A stretch of 24,867 nt of DNA, taken from assembly GCA_965369305.1 (NCBI GenBank), contig CBDUQG010000008.1:1-24867 (forward strand), in the 5' to 3' direction. This document shows, piece after piece, positions 1-8,523 of the stretch (position 1 is the stretch's first letter; each line of letters begins with the position of its first letter). The DNA comes from JAFGTE01 sp965369305 (GTDB lineage Bacteria > Patescibacteriota > Gracilibacteria > UM-FILTER-43-11). The notes beneath the pieces were generated by a model that made no database searches, was not told the DNA's origin, and worked only from the letters and a program-made list of their open reading frames with translations. The translations under genes were made by a program, and so were the position numbers.

Positions 1-3000
1 TGCTACGCCAGTATAGTAGTACTTGATGATTTCTTCAAATGACTTACCTTCTTCGGCCTGAGCGGTGGCACCACAACCAGATAGCCCGACCCCGTGCCCT
101 TTAAGCACCAAACCTGCACACCAGGAATCTGAAACAGACTTTAGATAGGGTGTATGCGTCCAGCCCCAGACTTCCTGAGCGCTACGAGTGCGACCATCAG
201 ATTGACTGAAATACGGGGTTTTAATGAGCTGACCTTGGTAGGTTACCACCATGTCTTCAGTGGCTTTGACGGCATCCGCAAAATTAGGCGAGCGGACTTC
301 TACCCCATAACCCAGATAGCGCTGAAAAACAGCTGGATCGTCGTTGCCGTCGTAAGGCATGCCCGGGAATTTCCGGTTGGCACTGTCCATATAGAAACGG
401 GCGTAGGTACGAGCTAAAACAGCGATGCTTTTTTGTTTTTCCGGATGAGCGCTGTTAGATACTTCAGCCAAACCTAGCAGATAGTCTTCGAGCGGAAGCT
501 CGTTGATATAGGCCACTGAGCCATCAATCACTCGCATCTCGATGACCCCACGAAAGCGGTTGTCGTTCAGGCTTTCATTCCAGGTTGGGCGACGTTCCAT
601 GGTCAGAATTTCGACCACGCCATTATCTTCTTTTGGCACAATCCTGACCTGAGTAGCGTTCTTGGTAATATCGCCGACTTTTACCTGAAAGGCGCTAGCT
701 ATGCGGCGAACACTAACTTCTTTGCCGCTGGATAGATTGAAAAGCACCTGATCTTTTTCATTGAGCACCAAAAACGCTGTATTGGCTGTTAGTGTGGCTA
801 CGCTGGAATCATGTGACAAGCGAACCCTGAAAGGCTGCTCTTCTTGGATGGGCACGACTGCAACGGGGGCATCAGCCGTGGCGGTCTGGTTTGTAGTTGC
901 TGTGGTAGAACTGACTACAGGAATAGTTCCTTCATTGCTTGCTTTTGGTGTTGGAGCATCGCTAGACACATTGACCTGCCATTTGACATTAGCCCCTAGG
1001 ATCCAGCCTGTACGCTCCATCACAAGTTGGAAATTTTCTTCGTATTTACCAAGCAAATTAGACTTCACCTTAAAGCGGAAGGTGCCGATGTCGCCAGGCA
1101 TAACTTCCTCTTCTTCTAGTTCTGCGGCGCGGAATGGATCGAGCCAGCTACTTTCGAGATAAAGGCGGCTCTCACGGTCACGCGGACCACTGGTTCCAAG
1201 GCGAACGGCATTCGGGCCTTTCTTTTTCCAGACGACATTGCCGATGTTCCTGAAGGAAACGGTTAGCTGGACTTCTTCGCGTGGCGGAATGCTTACTTCT
1301 GAAGCACTTTGAGCAATTTTAGATGCCCTGAGGACAGGCTTAGGAACCTCGACTACATACTGAGCTACGGCTCCGCGTATCGGCTTCCCGTTGAAGCGAG
1401 CGCGAAGGTAGATGGTGTGCTGCCCTTCTTCAAGCGGTGCCTCCACCCAGAAGCCTACTCGCATGGTTTCACCTGGTTCAATGGCCTTTTCAGGCAGGAT
1501 CATACGTTGGAACACTTTCATACCACGCCCGAGAAGGGTCGTTTGCGTGGTGGACGCTTCCCATGGCAGGTCGCCAAGGTTGACCATGTCGAGCCGCACA
1601 AAGCGACGCTCGCCTGGATACATGGACCCAAGGCGATCAACTTTAATACTGCGGGCAAAGTGCTTCGGTTCTTTGATGAAGACCTTAAAGCCAAGGGCCT
1701 TATCGTCGAGCCACTGCACATTTTCGATAACCGGTGTGAAGCGCTCAATCACCTCACCTTCCCGGTCTTCGGGAATACTTAGGTTCAAAACAAAGTTACC
1801 GATTCCTCCTGGTGCCACTTCGCTATCGAGCATGTAGCCAACGCGGAAAGGGTTGTCCCTGATGAAGATGCTGGCCCGATCGCGAGGATCAGAAGCTCCT
1901 AAAGTGATGGCGTTATTGCCATAGTTTTTCCAGGTTACATTTCCAGTGTTTTTGAGCTTGAGGGTGGCGTTGATCTGTTGCCCCTGAAAGACTGTTCCAC
2001 TTGGGAATTCGTGCCTAACTACTTCGTAGTCGTAGTTAGGACTGTCAACTTCGAAGGTCACGTATTCGGAGGCCCTTGAAATCTTGTAGCGACCATTGAC
2101 CACCGGGCTCACCTGGAAGGCAAAATGTCCTGGTTTAAAGCCACCTTCCACTTCGACCGTGAAGGTTCCTGTTTTTCCGGGTGCGACTGAGTCTTCTTTT
2201 AAATCTGATGCCACAAAGGCCTTATCGGCCACAACGGGCACCACGCGAGCGTTCGGGTCGTTGTTGAGGGCCACATGCATCCAGGTGGTGTTGTCCCAGC
2301 TTTTTTTACCGGTATTTTTGAACTTGAGGGTAACCGATTTACGCTCGCCCGGCCCAACATTGAGCTTGCTCAGAGAGCTGACCAGTTCGGCGTTGTAGTC
2401 AAATTCGGCTGCTGAGAGGGTGGATTCTGAGAAACTGCGAGTGAGAAGTGCCGCACGATCTCGTATGCGTGGCAAAGCTGAGTAGAGCTGCTCTCCCGGG
2501 CAGGAAGTAGTGCGGACATCTTTGTGTCCAAATACATTGGAAAGGTTCTTTCCACGAAAGTTTGAAGCTCCATCAGGGTCAATGCCAAGGGACTTTCCCT
2601 TGGTTCCAATCAGCCAAATGGCAGCCTGCATGGCTGGCTCAGGAACTTCGTCTTCTTCGTAATCTCCAATGATAGCGATTCCCAAAGCACCGTGGTTAAA
2701 ACACAGGGCATGGGCGCCAATGACCTTATCGCCTCCAAAACGCCCTTCATAGATGTTGCCGAGAGGGTCAATGATGTAGTTGTAGCCGATATCTCCCCAA
2801 CCCCGTGAAATAGTGTGGTAGTGATAAATAGCCCTAATCATGGCCTGATAGTCGCGCGTGTCAGTATGAGCATCTCCATTCATATCCCTGACTTCGGAAT
2901 CGGTATGATGGACCACGAACTTTTCGATGTCTCTGACGTACTGAAGGGGCCAGGTGAGTGGCTGACCCGCTGAATTATATTCTTTAGTGGCTGTCAGGTT

Positions 3001-3579
3001 GAACTCGCTTGCGTATTTTTCTTCGATGGTGGCACATGGATTAACATAGGGCTTATCATCGTCACCATCGCTACTGTAACGATCCGGATTCCAGACACGG
3101 AGCTCTTCATCAGCGCCCCATTCGCGGCGGCTGATAATATCGTAGTTTCGAGTCAGCAGATTGCTGTTAGCCTCAAGGCTTACGGGCCCGCCAAAGCCTT
3201 CTTCATTGTAATAAAAGAGGGTGGCCTTGATTTTGAGAATGTCTCTCAAAATAGGCTCTGTCCAACGGAATTGCATGGTGTGTGTGGGCGCGGTTGCCAC
3301 CAGGCGACCTGCCCCCCATCCGTCATCATGAATTTCGACTTCCTGCCAACCACTACCAAAGTCGACTTCAAGACCTTCAATTTCCTCATCGACTTCAATG
3401 ACCACTGAATTGAAAGCTTCACGCTCAAGAATCACAGGAGACACCAAAGCAGGTCCTTGGCGCTTAAGAGTGAGTTCGTGCACAGCAAAATCAGCTGCCA
3501 GGACCTGAGGACTTAAGGCAAGCAGTAAGCCAAGCACAAAGGATGGCAAAAAGACGCTCTTTAGAATTTTCTTGATCAT
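1..3579 (-). CDS. Secreted PGRP amidase / NBR1-like Ig / SpoIID fusion (3' end cut by window)
   Basis: An uninterrupted reading frame of 1193 codons reaches base 1 without a stop, so only the last few residues are missing. The N-terminus is a signal peptide (MIKK, a hydrophobic run, then SPQVLA-AD). Residues about 160-380 form a PGRP/type-2 N-acetylmuramoyl-L-alanine amidase domain. Its Zn-ligand candidates are all present: the first His in FVVHHTD (about 221), and the His and Cys in FGHKDVRTTSCPG (about 350). Residues about 395-860 hold roughly four Ig-like repeats with the NBR1-type pattern KNTGxxxW. A Thr/Ala-rich linker follows. Residues about 930-1193 are SpoIID/LytB-like (LEDYLLGLAEV, VLARTYARFY, FSQSDGRT, GHGVGLSGCGA). 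SpoIID enzymes are lytic transglycosylases acting on glycan stripped of stem peptides, which the amidase domain could produce. The protein should act outside the membrane. An in-frame ATG 33 nt upstream (3612) is an alternative start. It lies 41 bp after the DsbD-like gene, probably in one operon. Confidence 0.9.
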   Translation of the reverse strand, partial: MIKKILKSVFLPSFVLGLLLALSPQVLAADFAVHELTLKRQGPALVSPVILEREAFNSVVIEVDEEIEGLEVDFGSGWQEVEIHDDGWGAGRLVATAPTHTMQFRWTEPILRDILKIKATLFYYNEEGFGGPVSLEANSNLLTRNYDIISRREWGADEELRVWNPDRYSSDGDDDKPYVNPCATIEEKYASEFNLTATKEYNSAGQPLTWPLQYVRDIEKFVVHHTDSEVRDMNGDAHTDTRDYQAMIRAIYHYHTISRGWGDIGYNYIIDPLGNIYEGRFGGDKVIGAHALCFNHGALGIAIIGDYEEDEVPEPAMQAAIWLIGTKGKSLGIDPDGASNFRGKNLSNVFGHKDVRTTSCPGEQLYSALPRIRDRAALLTRSFSESTLSAAEFDYNAELVSSLSKLNVGPGERKSVTLKFKNTGKKSWDNTTWMHVALNNDPNARVVPVVADKAFVASDLKEDSVAPGKTGTFTVEVEGGFKPGHFAFQVSPVVNGRYKISRASEYVTFEVDSPNYDYEVVRHEFPSGTVFQGQQINATLKLKNTGNVTWKNYGNNAITLGASDPRDRASIFIRDNPFRVGYMLDSEVAPGGIGNFVLNLSIPEDREGEVIERFTPVIENVQWLDDKALGFKVFIKEPKHFARSIKVDRLGSMYPGERRFVRLDMVNLGDLPWEASTTQTTLLGRGMKVFQRMILPEKAIEPGETMRVGFWVEAPLEEGQHTIYLRARFNGKPIRGAVAQYVVEVPKPVLRASKIAQSASEVSIPPREEVQLTVSFRNIGNVVWKKKGPNAVRLGTSGPRDRESRLYLESSWLDPFRAAELEEEEVMPGDIGTFRFKVKSNLLGKYEENFQLVMERTGWILGANVKWQVNVSSDAPTPKASNEGTIPVVSSTTATTNQTATADAPVAVVPIQEEQPFRVRLSHDSSVATLTANTAFLVLNEKDQVLFNLSSGKEVSVRRIASAFQVKVGDITKNATQVRIVPKEDNGVVEILTMERRPTWNESLNDNRFRGVIEMRVIDGSVAYINELPLEDYLLGLAEVSNSAHPEKQKSIAVLARTYARFYMDSANRKFPGMPYDGNDDPAVFQRYLGYGVEVRSPNFADAVKATEDMVVTYQGQLIKTPYFSQSDGRTRSAQEVWGWTHTPYLKSVSDSWCAGLVLKGHGVGLSGCGATAQAEEGKSFEEIIKYYYTGVA

Positions 3580-3620
3580 GTATTTTTGTTTTCGCTGAGG
3601 TGATTTTAACATAAAAACCA

Positions 3621-4874
3621 TTATCCGAAAACCAAAAGTGTGGGATCTGCGAGCATAATAATGCCGAGTATAACCATGATGATTCCTCCCACAAAGTGAG
3701 AGAATCTAGTGTATTTAGCGGTCGTCAGTCCGATCTTGTCGAAGCTATAAAGAGCAAGACCAAAGACCACAATATCGTCAATCATGTACATCATGATGTA
3801 AAGCGCGTTGTAGAACTGCTTGGCGCCGAAACTGAGATAGTTAAGGTCGAGAACTTTGGTAAAAGTCTGCGGGATACCCACGCTGCAGGCAAATTCAATG
3901 ATATTGACCGAGAAGGCTAGTCCAAGGATTCCAAGGGCCACCGGAATGGTCATCGGTACGGTGGCGTATTGCTTGATACGAGCGGCTGTTTTGCGCTTAC
4001 TGTCAGCATCACCTACCTTGCAGCTAGTATCGGCCTTGTAGAAGTTGTAGAGAAAATAGGTCCCCGCGCCAATGGCCACCAGACCTACGATGGGCGTAAT
4101 AATGTTATCGAGTCCCACGAAATCCCATGTCGTCATCCAGACATTGAGAATGAGATAGTACATGATTCCTTCTGCCAGAATGAAAAGTCCGGCCATTTCA
4201 AACATGCGTCTTCGGCTGCCAGCTTCGAGAAGAATGGTCAAAAAGAGGACCAATACCCACATGGCACAGGGGTTGAATCCATCGACTAATCCGAGGACGA
4301 GTGAGAGTGTGGGCAGACTGTATTTGCCTACATCTACTGTGCCGTAGAATGGTATGTTGACCCAATATTCCTGGTATTCAACTTCACATTCCTCACCGTC
4401 ATCACAAGTGGCCCCGCCTTCCACAACTGTCTTTGATCCGCCAGCTGCAATGAAGTCTTCTGCAGTGATTTGCTCCTTGTCGTAACCTTTGTTCTGCTCA
4501 ATGATTTTGAGGAGAGTGCGACCTGTTGTGTCCGGCGTGTCAAAGCCCTGAATCACCGTGAAGTTGATGAGGGTGGTCGGCGTTACCTTGGGGATGTTTT
4601 CAAGTTCGGTGACTTTATTGAAGAGGATTTTCGCGTCCGTTTCAGTAACATCGTGGTAAATGATTTGAAGATCGTCCCGCGCCAACTGGAGGTCTTTGAA
4701 GAAAGCTTTTTGGTCTTTGCAGTGCGTACAATCATCACGCTCAAAAACTTCGATTCGGACAAGGTTGTCCGGATTAACTGACGCATGCGCAACATTGATA
4801 TGTGGATAAACGAAAGGAGCCATGAGTAACACGGCTCCAAACAGGATTGTTTTTAAAGAGGCTTTGACTGACAT
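3621..4874 (-). CDS. Thioredoxin-fold domain fused to CcdA/DsbD-like membrane electron carrier
   Basis: The protein has 417 aa. Residues 1-31 are a signal peptide ending in VAHA. Residues about 36-130 form a thioredoxin/glutaredoxin-like domain with a CTHC active site (Cys49, Cys52) and a likely cis-Pro in KVTPTT. After a linker come six hydrophobic segments (about 186-416). Two of them carry the paired cysteines typical of the CcdA/DsbD transmembrane domain: NPCA (Cys203) and EFACSVG (Cys330). Known members carry electrons across the membrane from cytoplasmic thioredoxin to extracytoplasmic thiol partners. Here the redox domain precedes the membrane domain. A pair of linker cysteines (CDDGEEC, 157 and 163) may also be redox active. 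The start lies 6 bp after the DsbA-like stop, implying co-transcription. I infer that it reduces either its own N-terminal domain or proteins of the same operon. The exact partner is unknown. Confidence 0.85.
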   Translation of the reverse strand: MSVKASLKTILFGAVLLMAPFVYPHINVAHASVNPDNLVRIEVFERDDCTHCKDQKAFFKDLQLARDDLQIIYHDVTETDAKILFNKVTELENIPKVTPTTLINFTVIQGFDTPDTTGRTLLKIIEQNKGYDKEQITAEDFIAAGGSKTVVEGGATCDDGEECEVEYQEYWVNIPFYGTVDVGKYSLPTLSLVLGLVDGFNPCAMWVLVLFLTILLEAGSRRRMFEMAGLFILAEGIMYYLILNVWMTTWDFVGLDNIITPIVGLVAIGAGTYFLYNFYKADTSCKVGDADSKRKTAARIKQYATVPMTIPVALGILGLAFSVNIIEFACSVGIPQTFTKVLDLNYLSFGAKQFYNALYIMMYMIDDIVVFGLALYSFDKIGLTTAKYTRFSHFVGGIIMVILGIIMLADPTLLVFG

Positions 4875-4880
4875 GTTTTT

Positions 4881-5609
4881 TTAGTTATCTAGAGCGGCTT
4901 CAATAGCGGCTTCAAAGGCAGCGTATGGCTGAGCTCCTGATAGAGGTACACCGTTAATGAAGAAGCCTGGGGTTCCTCGAACACCGTACTTCTGACCTTC
5001 TGCAAGGTCTTCGGCAACTTCCGCTTTGTACTTTTCGCTATCTAGGCAGCTTTCGAACTGAGATTGGTCGATGTCAAAATCGGCCGCGTAAGACTTCAGA
5101 CTAGCTGCATCAAGCGCTGTCTGATTTTCAAAGAGGACATCGTGATATTCATAGTAGGCATCATCCCCCTCTTGCTCACGAACGCATTCTGCCGCGATAG
5201 CTGCAGGAACTGCATTTGGGTGGAAGCCGAGCGGGAAGTCGCGGAAGACGTATTTTACCTTTCCGGTTTCGATGTAGTTCTTAGTGATTTGTGGAAGTGT
5301 GTCGCGGAAGAAACGAGCACAGAATGGGCACTCGTAATCCGAGAACTCAACGATGGTTACGGGTGCGTCAGGATTTCCCTTCACTGCGTCGTCATCCACA
5401 CTGACCTCAACTGGGTCGTTAGATGGAGCCGCTGCGCCGCTTTTTTCAGCAACGTAGTCATCGATAATATCGTAAACATCTGTTTTAAGGTCTCCAGCAG
5501 GAGCGCCTCCGGATTTTTTCATTTCGGTCACCGTGAAAGCAGCGTAAGTAGAAAGGACCAGGGCAATAACAGACAGGGTAATTGCAAATGGGGTTTCTTT
5601 TCGTCTCAT
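4881..5609 (-). CDS. Membrane-anchored DsbA-like thiol:disulfide oxidoreductase
   Basis: The protein has 242 aa. An N-terminal hydrophobic anchor (about 9-27) is followed by an Ala/Gly-rich linker. From about residue 75 comes a DsbA/thioredoxin_4-type domain with the CPFC active site (Cys94, Cys97) in DYECPFCARFF. The cis-Pro loop is GVRGTPGFFING. Two further cysteines (AAEC, FESCLD) sit in the helical insert and could form a structural disulfide. Members of this family introduce or shuffle disulfides in exported proteins. It is the first gene of a run leading into a DsbD-like carrier and a Cys-containing secreted cell-wall hydrolase, so that hydrolase is a plausible client. No SD precedes the ATG. 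A candidate promoter and a hairpin lie just upstream. The family call is firm; the direction of electron flow is inferred. Confidence 0.88.
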   Translation of the reverse strand: MRRKETPFAITLSVIALVLSTYAAFTVTEMKKSGGAPAGDLKTDVYDIIDDYVAEKSGAAAPSNDPVEVSVDDDAVKGNPDAPVTIVEFSDYECPFCARFFRDTLPQITKNYIETGKVKYVFRDFPLGFHPNAVPAAIAAECVREQEGDDAYYEYHDVLFENQTALDAASLKSYAADFDIDQSQFESCLDSEKYKAEVAEDLAEGQKYGVRGTPGFFINGVPLSGAQPYAAFEAAIEAALDN

Positions 5610-5621
5610 GGTTTTTTTCTT

Positions 5622-5646
5622 AAAAAGTATGCCTCCAAAGCATACT
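5622..5646 (-). terminator. Hairpin with T tract upstream of the DsbA-like gene (terminator or operator)
   Basis: On the minus strand AGTATGC and GCATACT form a perfect 7-bp stem with a 7-nt loop, followed by TTTTT. The shape fits an intrinsic terminator for the upstream ATPase gene. However, it ends only about 12 nt before the DsbA start codon and overlaps the -10 box of the candidate promoter there, so the inverted repeat may instead be an operator. Confidence 0.45.
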
Positions 5647-5667
5647 CTGAAGAACCAGCCAAAACAA
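5639..5667 (-). promoter_or_regulatory. Candidate promoter for the Dsb/cell-wall operon
   Basis: On the minus strand TTGTTT (5662-5667) is followed after 17 bp by TATGCT (5639-5644). Transcription would start about 22 nt before the DsbA-like ATG. The box matches are moderate, but the spacing is ideal and matches other promoters in the window. Confidence 0.4.
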
Positions 5668-5711
5668 GAATAGTTGCAGCTTAGACTACTTTACAGACTT
5701 ACAATTCATGT

Positions 5712-8252
5712 CTAAGTAATCCCTAGTCTCGCTTCGATTTCCTGGTCGACAAACATACGCTTACGGGCGTATTTCATACGGGAGTACTTTTTAAGCACCT
5801 CAGACAGTTTGCTGTTTTCGATCGGATCCCAAATGGTTTCGAGAGAAAACGGCCGTGAGGTGGTGTTGTTGATATTGAGTTTTACGTAGGCCTTGTAGTT
5901 CGCAATGCTCAAAATGTCTTGTTCGGAAAGAGTCGGGGCGTATTCCTTTGCCAGATACTCGGCATCGTCAGCACCCACCTTAAACGAACAGATGGTCCCC
6001 ACGTTACCAAATACTGCATCTCGCACACGAGTATCGTCTTTACCCGTCGGCGTTTTGGTCAGCTGCGCGATGTACTGATGCGCCATGACGAGCGAAAGTC
6101 TATACTTACGCGCTTCAGACAGAATCGACGCAAAGGTATCGGTGGCAAAGTTCTGGAATTCATCCACGTAAAGGTAGAAATCCTTACGGTCTTTCTTCGG
6201 AATATCCTGGCGCCCCATGGCAGCCATGTTGATCTTGTTCACGAAAATCAGACCCAGCAACTGGGCGTTTAGATCACCGATTTTACCCTTGGACAGGTTT
6301 ACCAGAAGGATTTTTTGGGTATCCATGACTTCGCGAATATTGAAGGCAGATTTGGCCTGCCCGATGATGTTACGGATGGTTGTATTCGTGATAAACGGAC
6401 CGAATTTAGAACTGAAATACGGAATCATTTCCTGCTTTTCACGGTCACCGGTATTCGCATATTCGTGTTCCCAGAAGGAGCGCACAACCGAGTTGGTAAC
6501 TTTGCTGAGCTTGTATTTGAGGAATTCTTCGTCCGTAAAAATACGGGGCACATCAATCAACGTTGCCCCCTCTTCTTCATCTTCCATCAAAGTCAGACAG
6601 GCATTACGGAAGTAGTGCTGGATACGCGGTCCGAAGATTTCATCACCGAATATTTTAATGAAGATTTCCATGGCATCCAGGGATGCTCGGTCTCTTTCTT
6701 CCGGTGTTTTGGCTTCGAGAAGATTGAGCCCCATGGGCCTTTCGGTATCGGCCGGATCGAAGACAATCACATCACGAGCACGTTCTTTTTGGATGGTTTG
6801 TAAGGTGTCTTCGACCAGATCCCCATGCGGGTCAACGAGACAAAGACCATCTCCATTCCAAATGTCCTGGCGGGCCATGAACGACAAAAGAACCGATTTA
6901 CCGGAACCCGATTTCCCGATGATGTACTGGTGACGGGTGCGATCATCTCGCAAAATGCGGACTTCGCGCTTCTGCCCACGATATACGTTGTTTCCGATGA
7001 GTACGCCTTCCTGAGGAAGTTCGACAGGAGGTGCGAGCACCTTGTAAGAAAGCCACTTGATAACCGGAACTCGGTTGTATTTGGAGTCAGGAAAATGGTA
7101 AATCGAGGCTAATTCATCCTGAGCCAGCAGATTCTTTTTGTGGAATACTCCCGGAATACGTCTGTCGTACAGATATCGCATCAGTGGGTTATTAATTCCG
7201 TCTATCGGTAGAATACGTCGATTTTGGAATGTATTGTTGTACTGGTCGTGATAGATACTGAAGGCTATGTTCAGGTTGCTGGCGATTTCGGTAGCACGCA
7301 TCGAAGTATCGGCCACACCCACAATGCGAATTGACGCGTCAAAACCAACCTGACCGGCCTTTTCACCAATACGCTTAAAGGCCTCTTCTTTGGGCTGCAA
7401 CATACGTACGTATGAGTCTCCACCCGAAGCACCAGGTGCATTGGTTCCAACGGCCTTGGCCGCCCCCTTAAAAATATTCAGGATAAGCGTCAGAATGGGG
7501 CCAATGATCGGAATCTTAATCTTCCAGGGTAGGGGCTTGTTCTTAAAAAGCAAGGTACCCATTCGCTCGGCCTCCTTGTTCCATTTGGTATTTGCCACAG
7601 GATTGGCAATGATCTGAATAGCCGCTTTTTCGTTGGGATCAAGCTTCGAAAAGACATTGGTGATATCGTTGAGCGGATCCTGCTCCATGTTTTTGAAGGT
7701 GTTCACCGGAAAGAAGAATGGCTTCTTGGTGAACATGAAATACGATTTGAATCGCTTTCCTTTGTCGAATAGAGCATAAGGCTTAGTTGTAACCTTCACA
7801 TCTGCATCATTGTAGAACGTGGTGATCTGCTTTTCGATGATATTTTTGTACTTTTCGTGGACCACTACATAGAAGGAAAGCTGTTGCTTTTCGGCAAATA
7901 GTTCAAAAGAGATGTTATCTGCCTGCCATATCTTGGTCTTAATCAAGTTCCAGAGGTTGAGCTCACGGATTTCGTAAAGTGCCCTGTATAACTGAGACAT
8001 AATGGCAACCTTTTCTTTGAAGTCCTTTTCAGTCCGTTTTTCCTGATCGATTTTGGAGTCACTGCGGGGCAATTCAATCTTCATGTAAACCAGGTGCTTG
8101 GCCATACGATGCACAAAAATGAAGCGCGCAATCCGCATCAAGAAGGGAAGAACATAGAATATGACCACAAAGGCAATAAGAGCTTCCTGCCAGTATTCCT
8201 TGCCCCACTCGAGGGCCGTCTTGCCGTATTGTAGGATTTTTTCCTGATCCAT
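5712..8252 (-). CDS. Membrane-anchored VirD4/TraG/HerA-like ATPase
   Basis: The protein has 846 aa. A transmembrane helix lies near residues 22-45, followed by about 390 residues of poorly conserved alpha/beta sequence. The Walker A motif is GKSGSGKS (about 447). DPHGDL follows shortly after, and the Walker B region is FYLYVDEFQNF (about 690), followed by a sensor-like region (SLVMAHQYIAQL). These features match the FtsK/HerA superfamily, specifically type IV secretion coupling-protein or TraM-recognition ATPases. Known relatives pump DNA or protein through a membrane channel. No other conjugation or T4SS gene and no relaxase is present here, so the substrate is unknown. The gene has its own promoter with a very short leader and no SD. 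The superfamily call is firm; a transport role is inference. Confidence 0.85.
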   Translation of the reverse strand: MDQEKILQYGKTALEWGKEYWQEALIAFVVIFYVLPFLMRIARFIFVHRMAKHLVYMKIELPRSDSKIDQEKRTEKDFKEKVAIMSQLYRALYEIRELNLWNLIKTKIWQADNISFELFAEKQQLSFYVVVHEKYKNIIEKQITTFYNDADVKVTTKPYALFDKGKRFKSYFMFTKKPFFFPVNTFKNMEQDPLNDITNVFSKLDPNEKAAIQIIANPVANTKWNKEAERMGTLLFKNKPLPWKIKIPIIGPILTLILNIFKGAAKAVGTNAPGASGGDSYVRMLQPKEEAFKRIGEKAGQVGFDASIRIVGVADTSMRATEIASNLNIAFSIYHDQYNNTFQNRRILPIDGINNPLMRYLYDRRIPGVFHKKNLLAQDELASIYHFPDSKYNRVPVIKWLSYKVLAPPVELPQEGVLIGNNVYRGQKREVRILRDDRTRHQYIIGKSGSGKSVLLSFMARQDIWNGDGLCLVDPHGDLVEDTLQTIQKERARDVIVFDPADTERPMGLNLLEAKTPEERDRASLDAMEIFIKIFGDEIFGPRIQHYFRNACLTLMEDEEEGATLIDVPRIFTDEEFLKYKLSKVTNSVVRSFWEHEYANTGDREKQEMIPYFSSKFGPFITNTTIRNIIGQAKSAFNIREVMDTQKILLVNLSKGKIGDLNAQLLGLIFVNKINMAAMGRQDIPKKDRKDFYLYVDEFQNFATDTFASILSEARKYRLSLVMAHQYIAQLTKTPTGKDDTRVRDAVFGNVGTICSFKVGADDAEYLAKEYAPTLSEQDILSIANYKAYVKLNINNTTSRPFSLETIWDPIENSKLSEVLKKYSRMKYARKRMFVDQEIEARLGIT

Positions 8253-8255
8253 GAA

Positions 8256-8267
8256 GATATTAATATC
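8256..8267. promoter_or_regulatory. 12-bp perfect palindrome at the ATPase transcription start
   Basis: GATATTAATATC is a perfect palindrome lying between the -10 box and the ATPase start codon (8252), where a repressor could block initiation. AT-rich palindromes can arise by chance, so an operator role is only a suggestion. Confidence 0.3.
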
Positions 8268-8272
8268 CCTAT

Positions 8273-8301
8273 ATTATAGCAAAAATAAGCCATAAAAGCA
8301 A
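8273..8301 (-). promoter_or_regulatory. Promoter for the ATPase gene
   Basis: On the minus strand TTGCTT (8296-8301), a 17-bp spacer and a perfect TATAAT (8273-8278) form a strong sigma70-like promoter. The start point would be near 8266, giving a leader of only about 14 nt with no SD before the ATG. Confidence 0.7.
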
Positions 8302-8441
8302 TGCTATTAGGGGCTATAAATGGCCTCTTAGACCCTTGACAGGGGACTTTGGCAGTGCGAACCTGAAAATGAGGGGGGAAAAACCCTAATTTTTGTTTAA
8401 ATTAAGCCAAAAATAACCCTCCTTTTTTATGATAAAACTAC
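8302..8441. other. Gene-free stretch between divergent promoters
   Basis: This is the middle of the 355-bp gap between the ATPase and the acidic-tailed membrane protein. I see no coding frame with a plausible start. A TTGACA at 8337-8342 has no -10 partner. A weak AGGG/CCCT hairpin with a short T run (8372-8394) is not convincing as a terminator. Confidence 0.5.
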
Positions 8442-8470
8442 TTGACTCATTTGTAACTATATTATATAAT
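8442..8470 (+). promoter_or_regulatory. Strong promoter for the acidic-tailed membrane protein
   Basis: TTGACT (8442-8447), a 17-bp spacer and a perfect TATAAT (8465-8470) form a near-consensus sigma70 promoter. The start would be near 8477, leaving a leader of about 130 nt before the ATG at 8608. Confidence 0.75.
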
Positions 8471-8523
8471 AACAGTCCTAGCATATTGCCTTAGGTAAGC
8501 GCTCTTTTACACGACCGGCACCA

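Noticed and set aside
5064..5684. 206-aa plus-strand open frame
   Set aside because: It lies antisense to the clearly conserved DsbA-like gene, and its translation shows no family motif. It is a shadow frame.
5686..5709. Seven-codon minus-strand frame (MNCKSVK) before the DsbA-like gene
   Set aside because: It is too short to distinguish from chance, has no SD, and lies upstream of the candidate promoter.
8372..8394. AGGG/CCCT hairpin followed by TTTTT
   Set aside because: The stem has only 4 bp, and no plus-strand gene precedes it.
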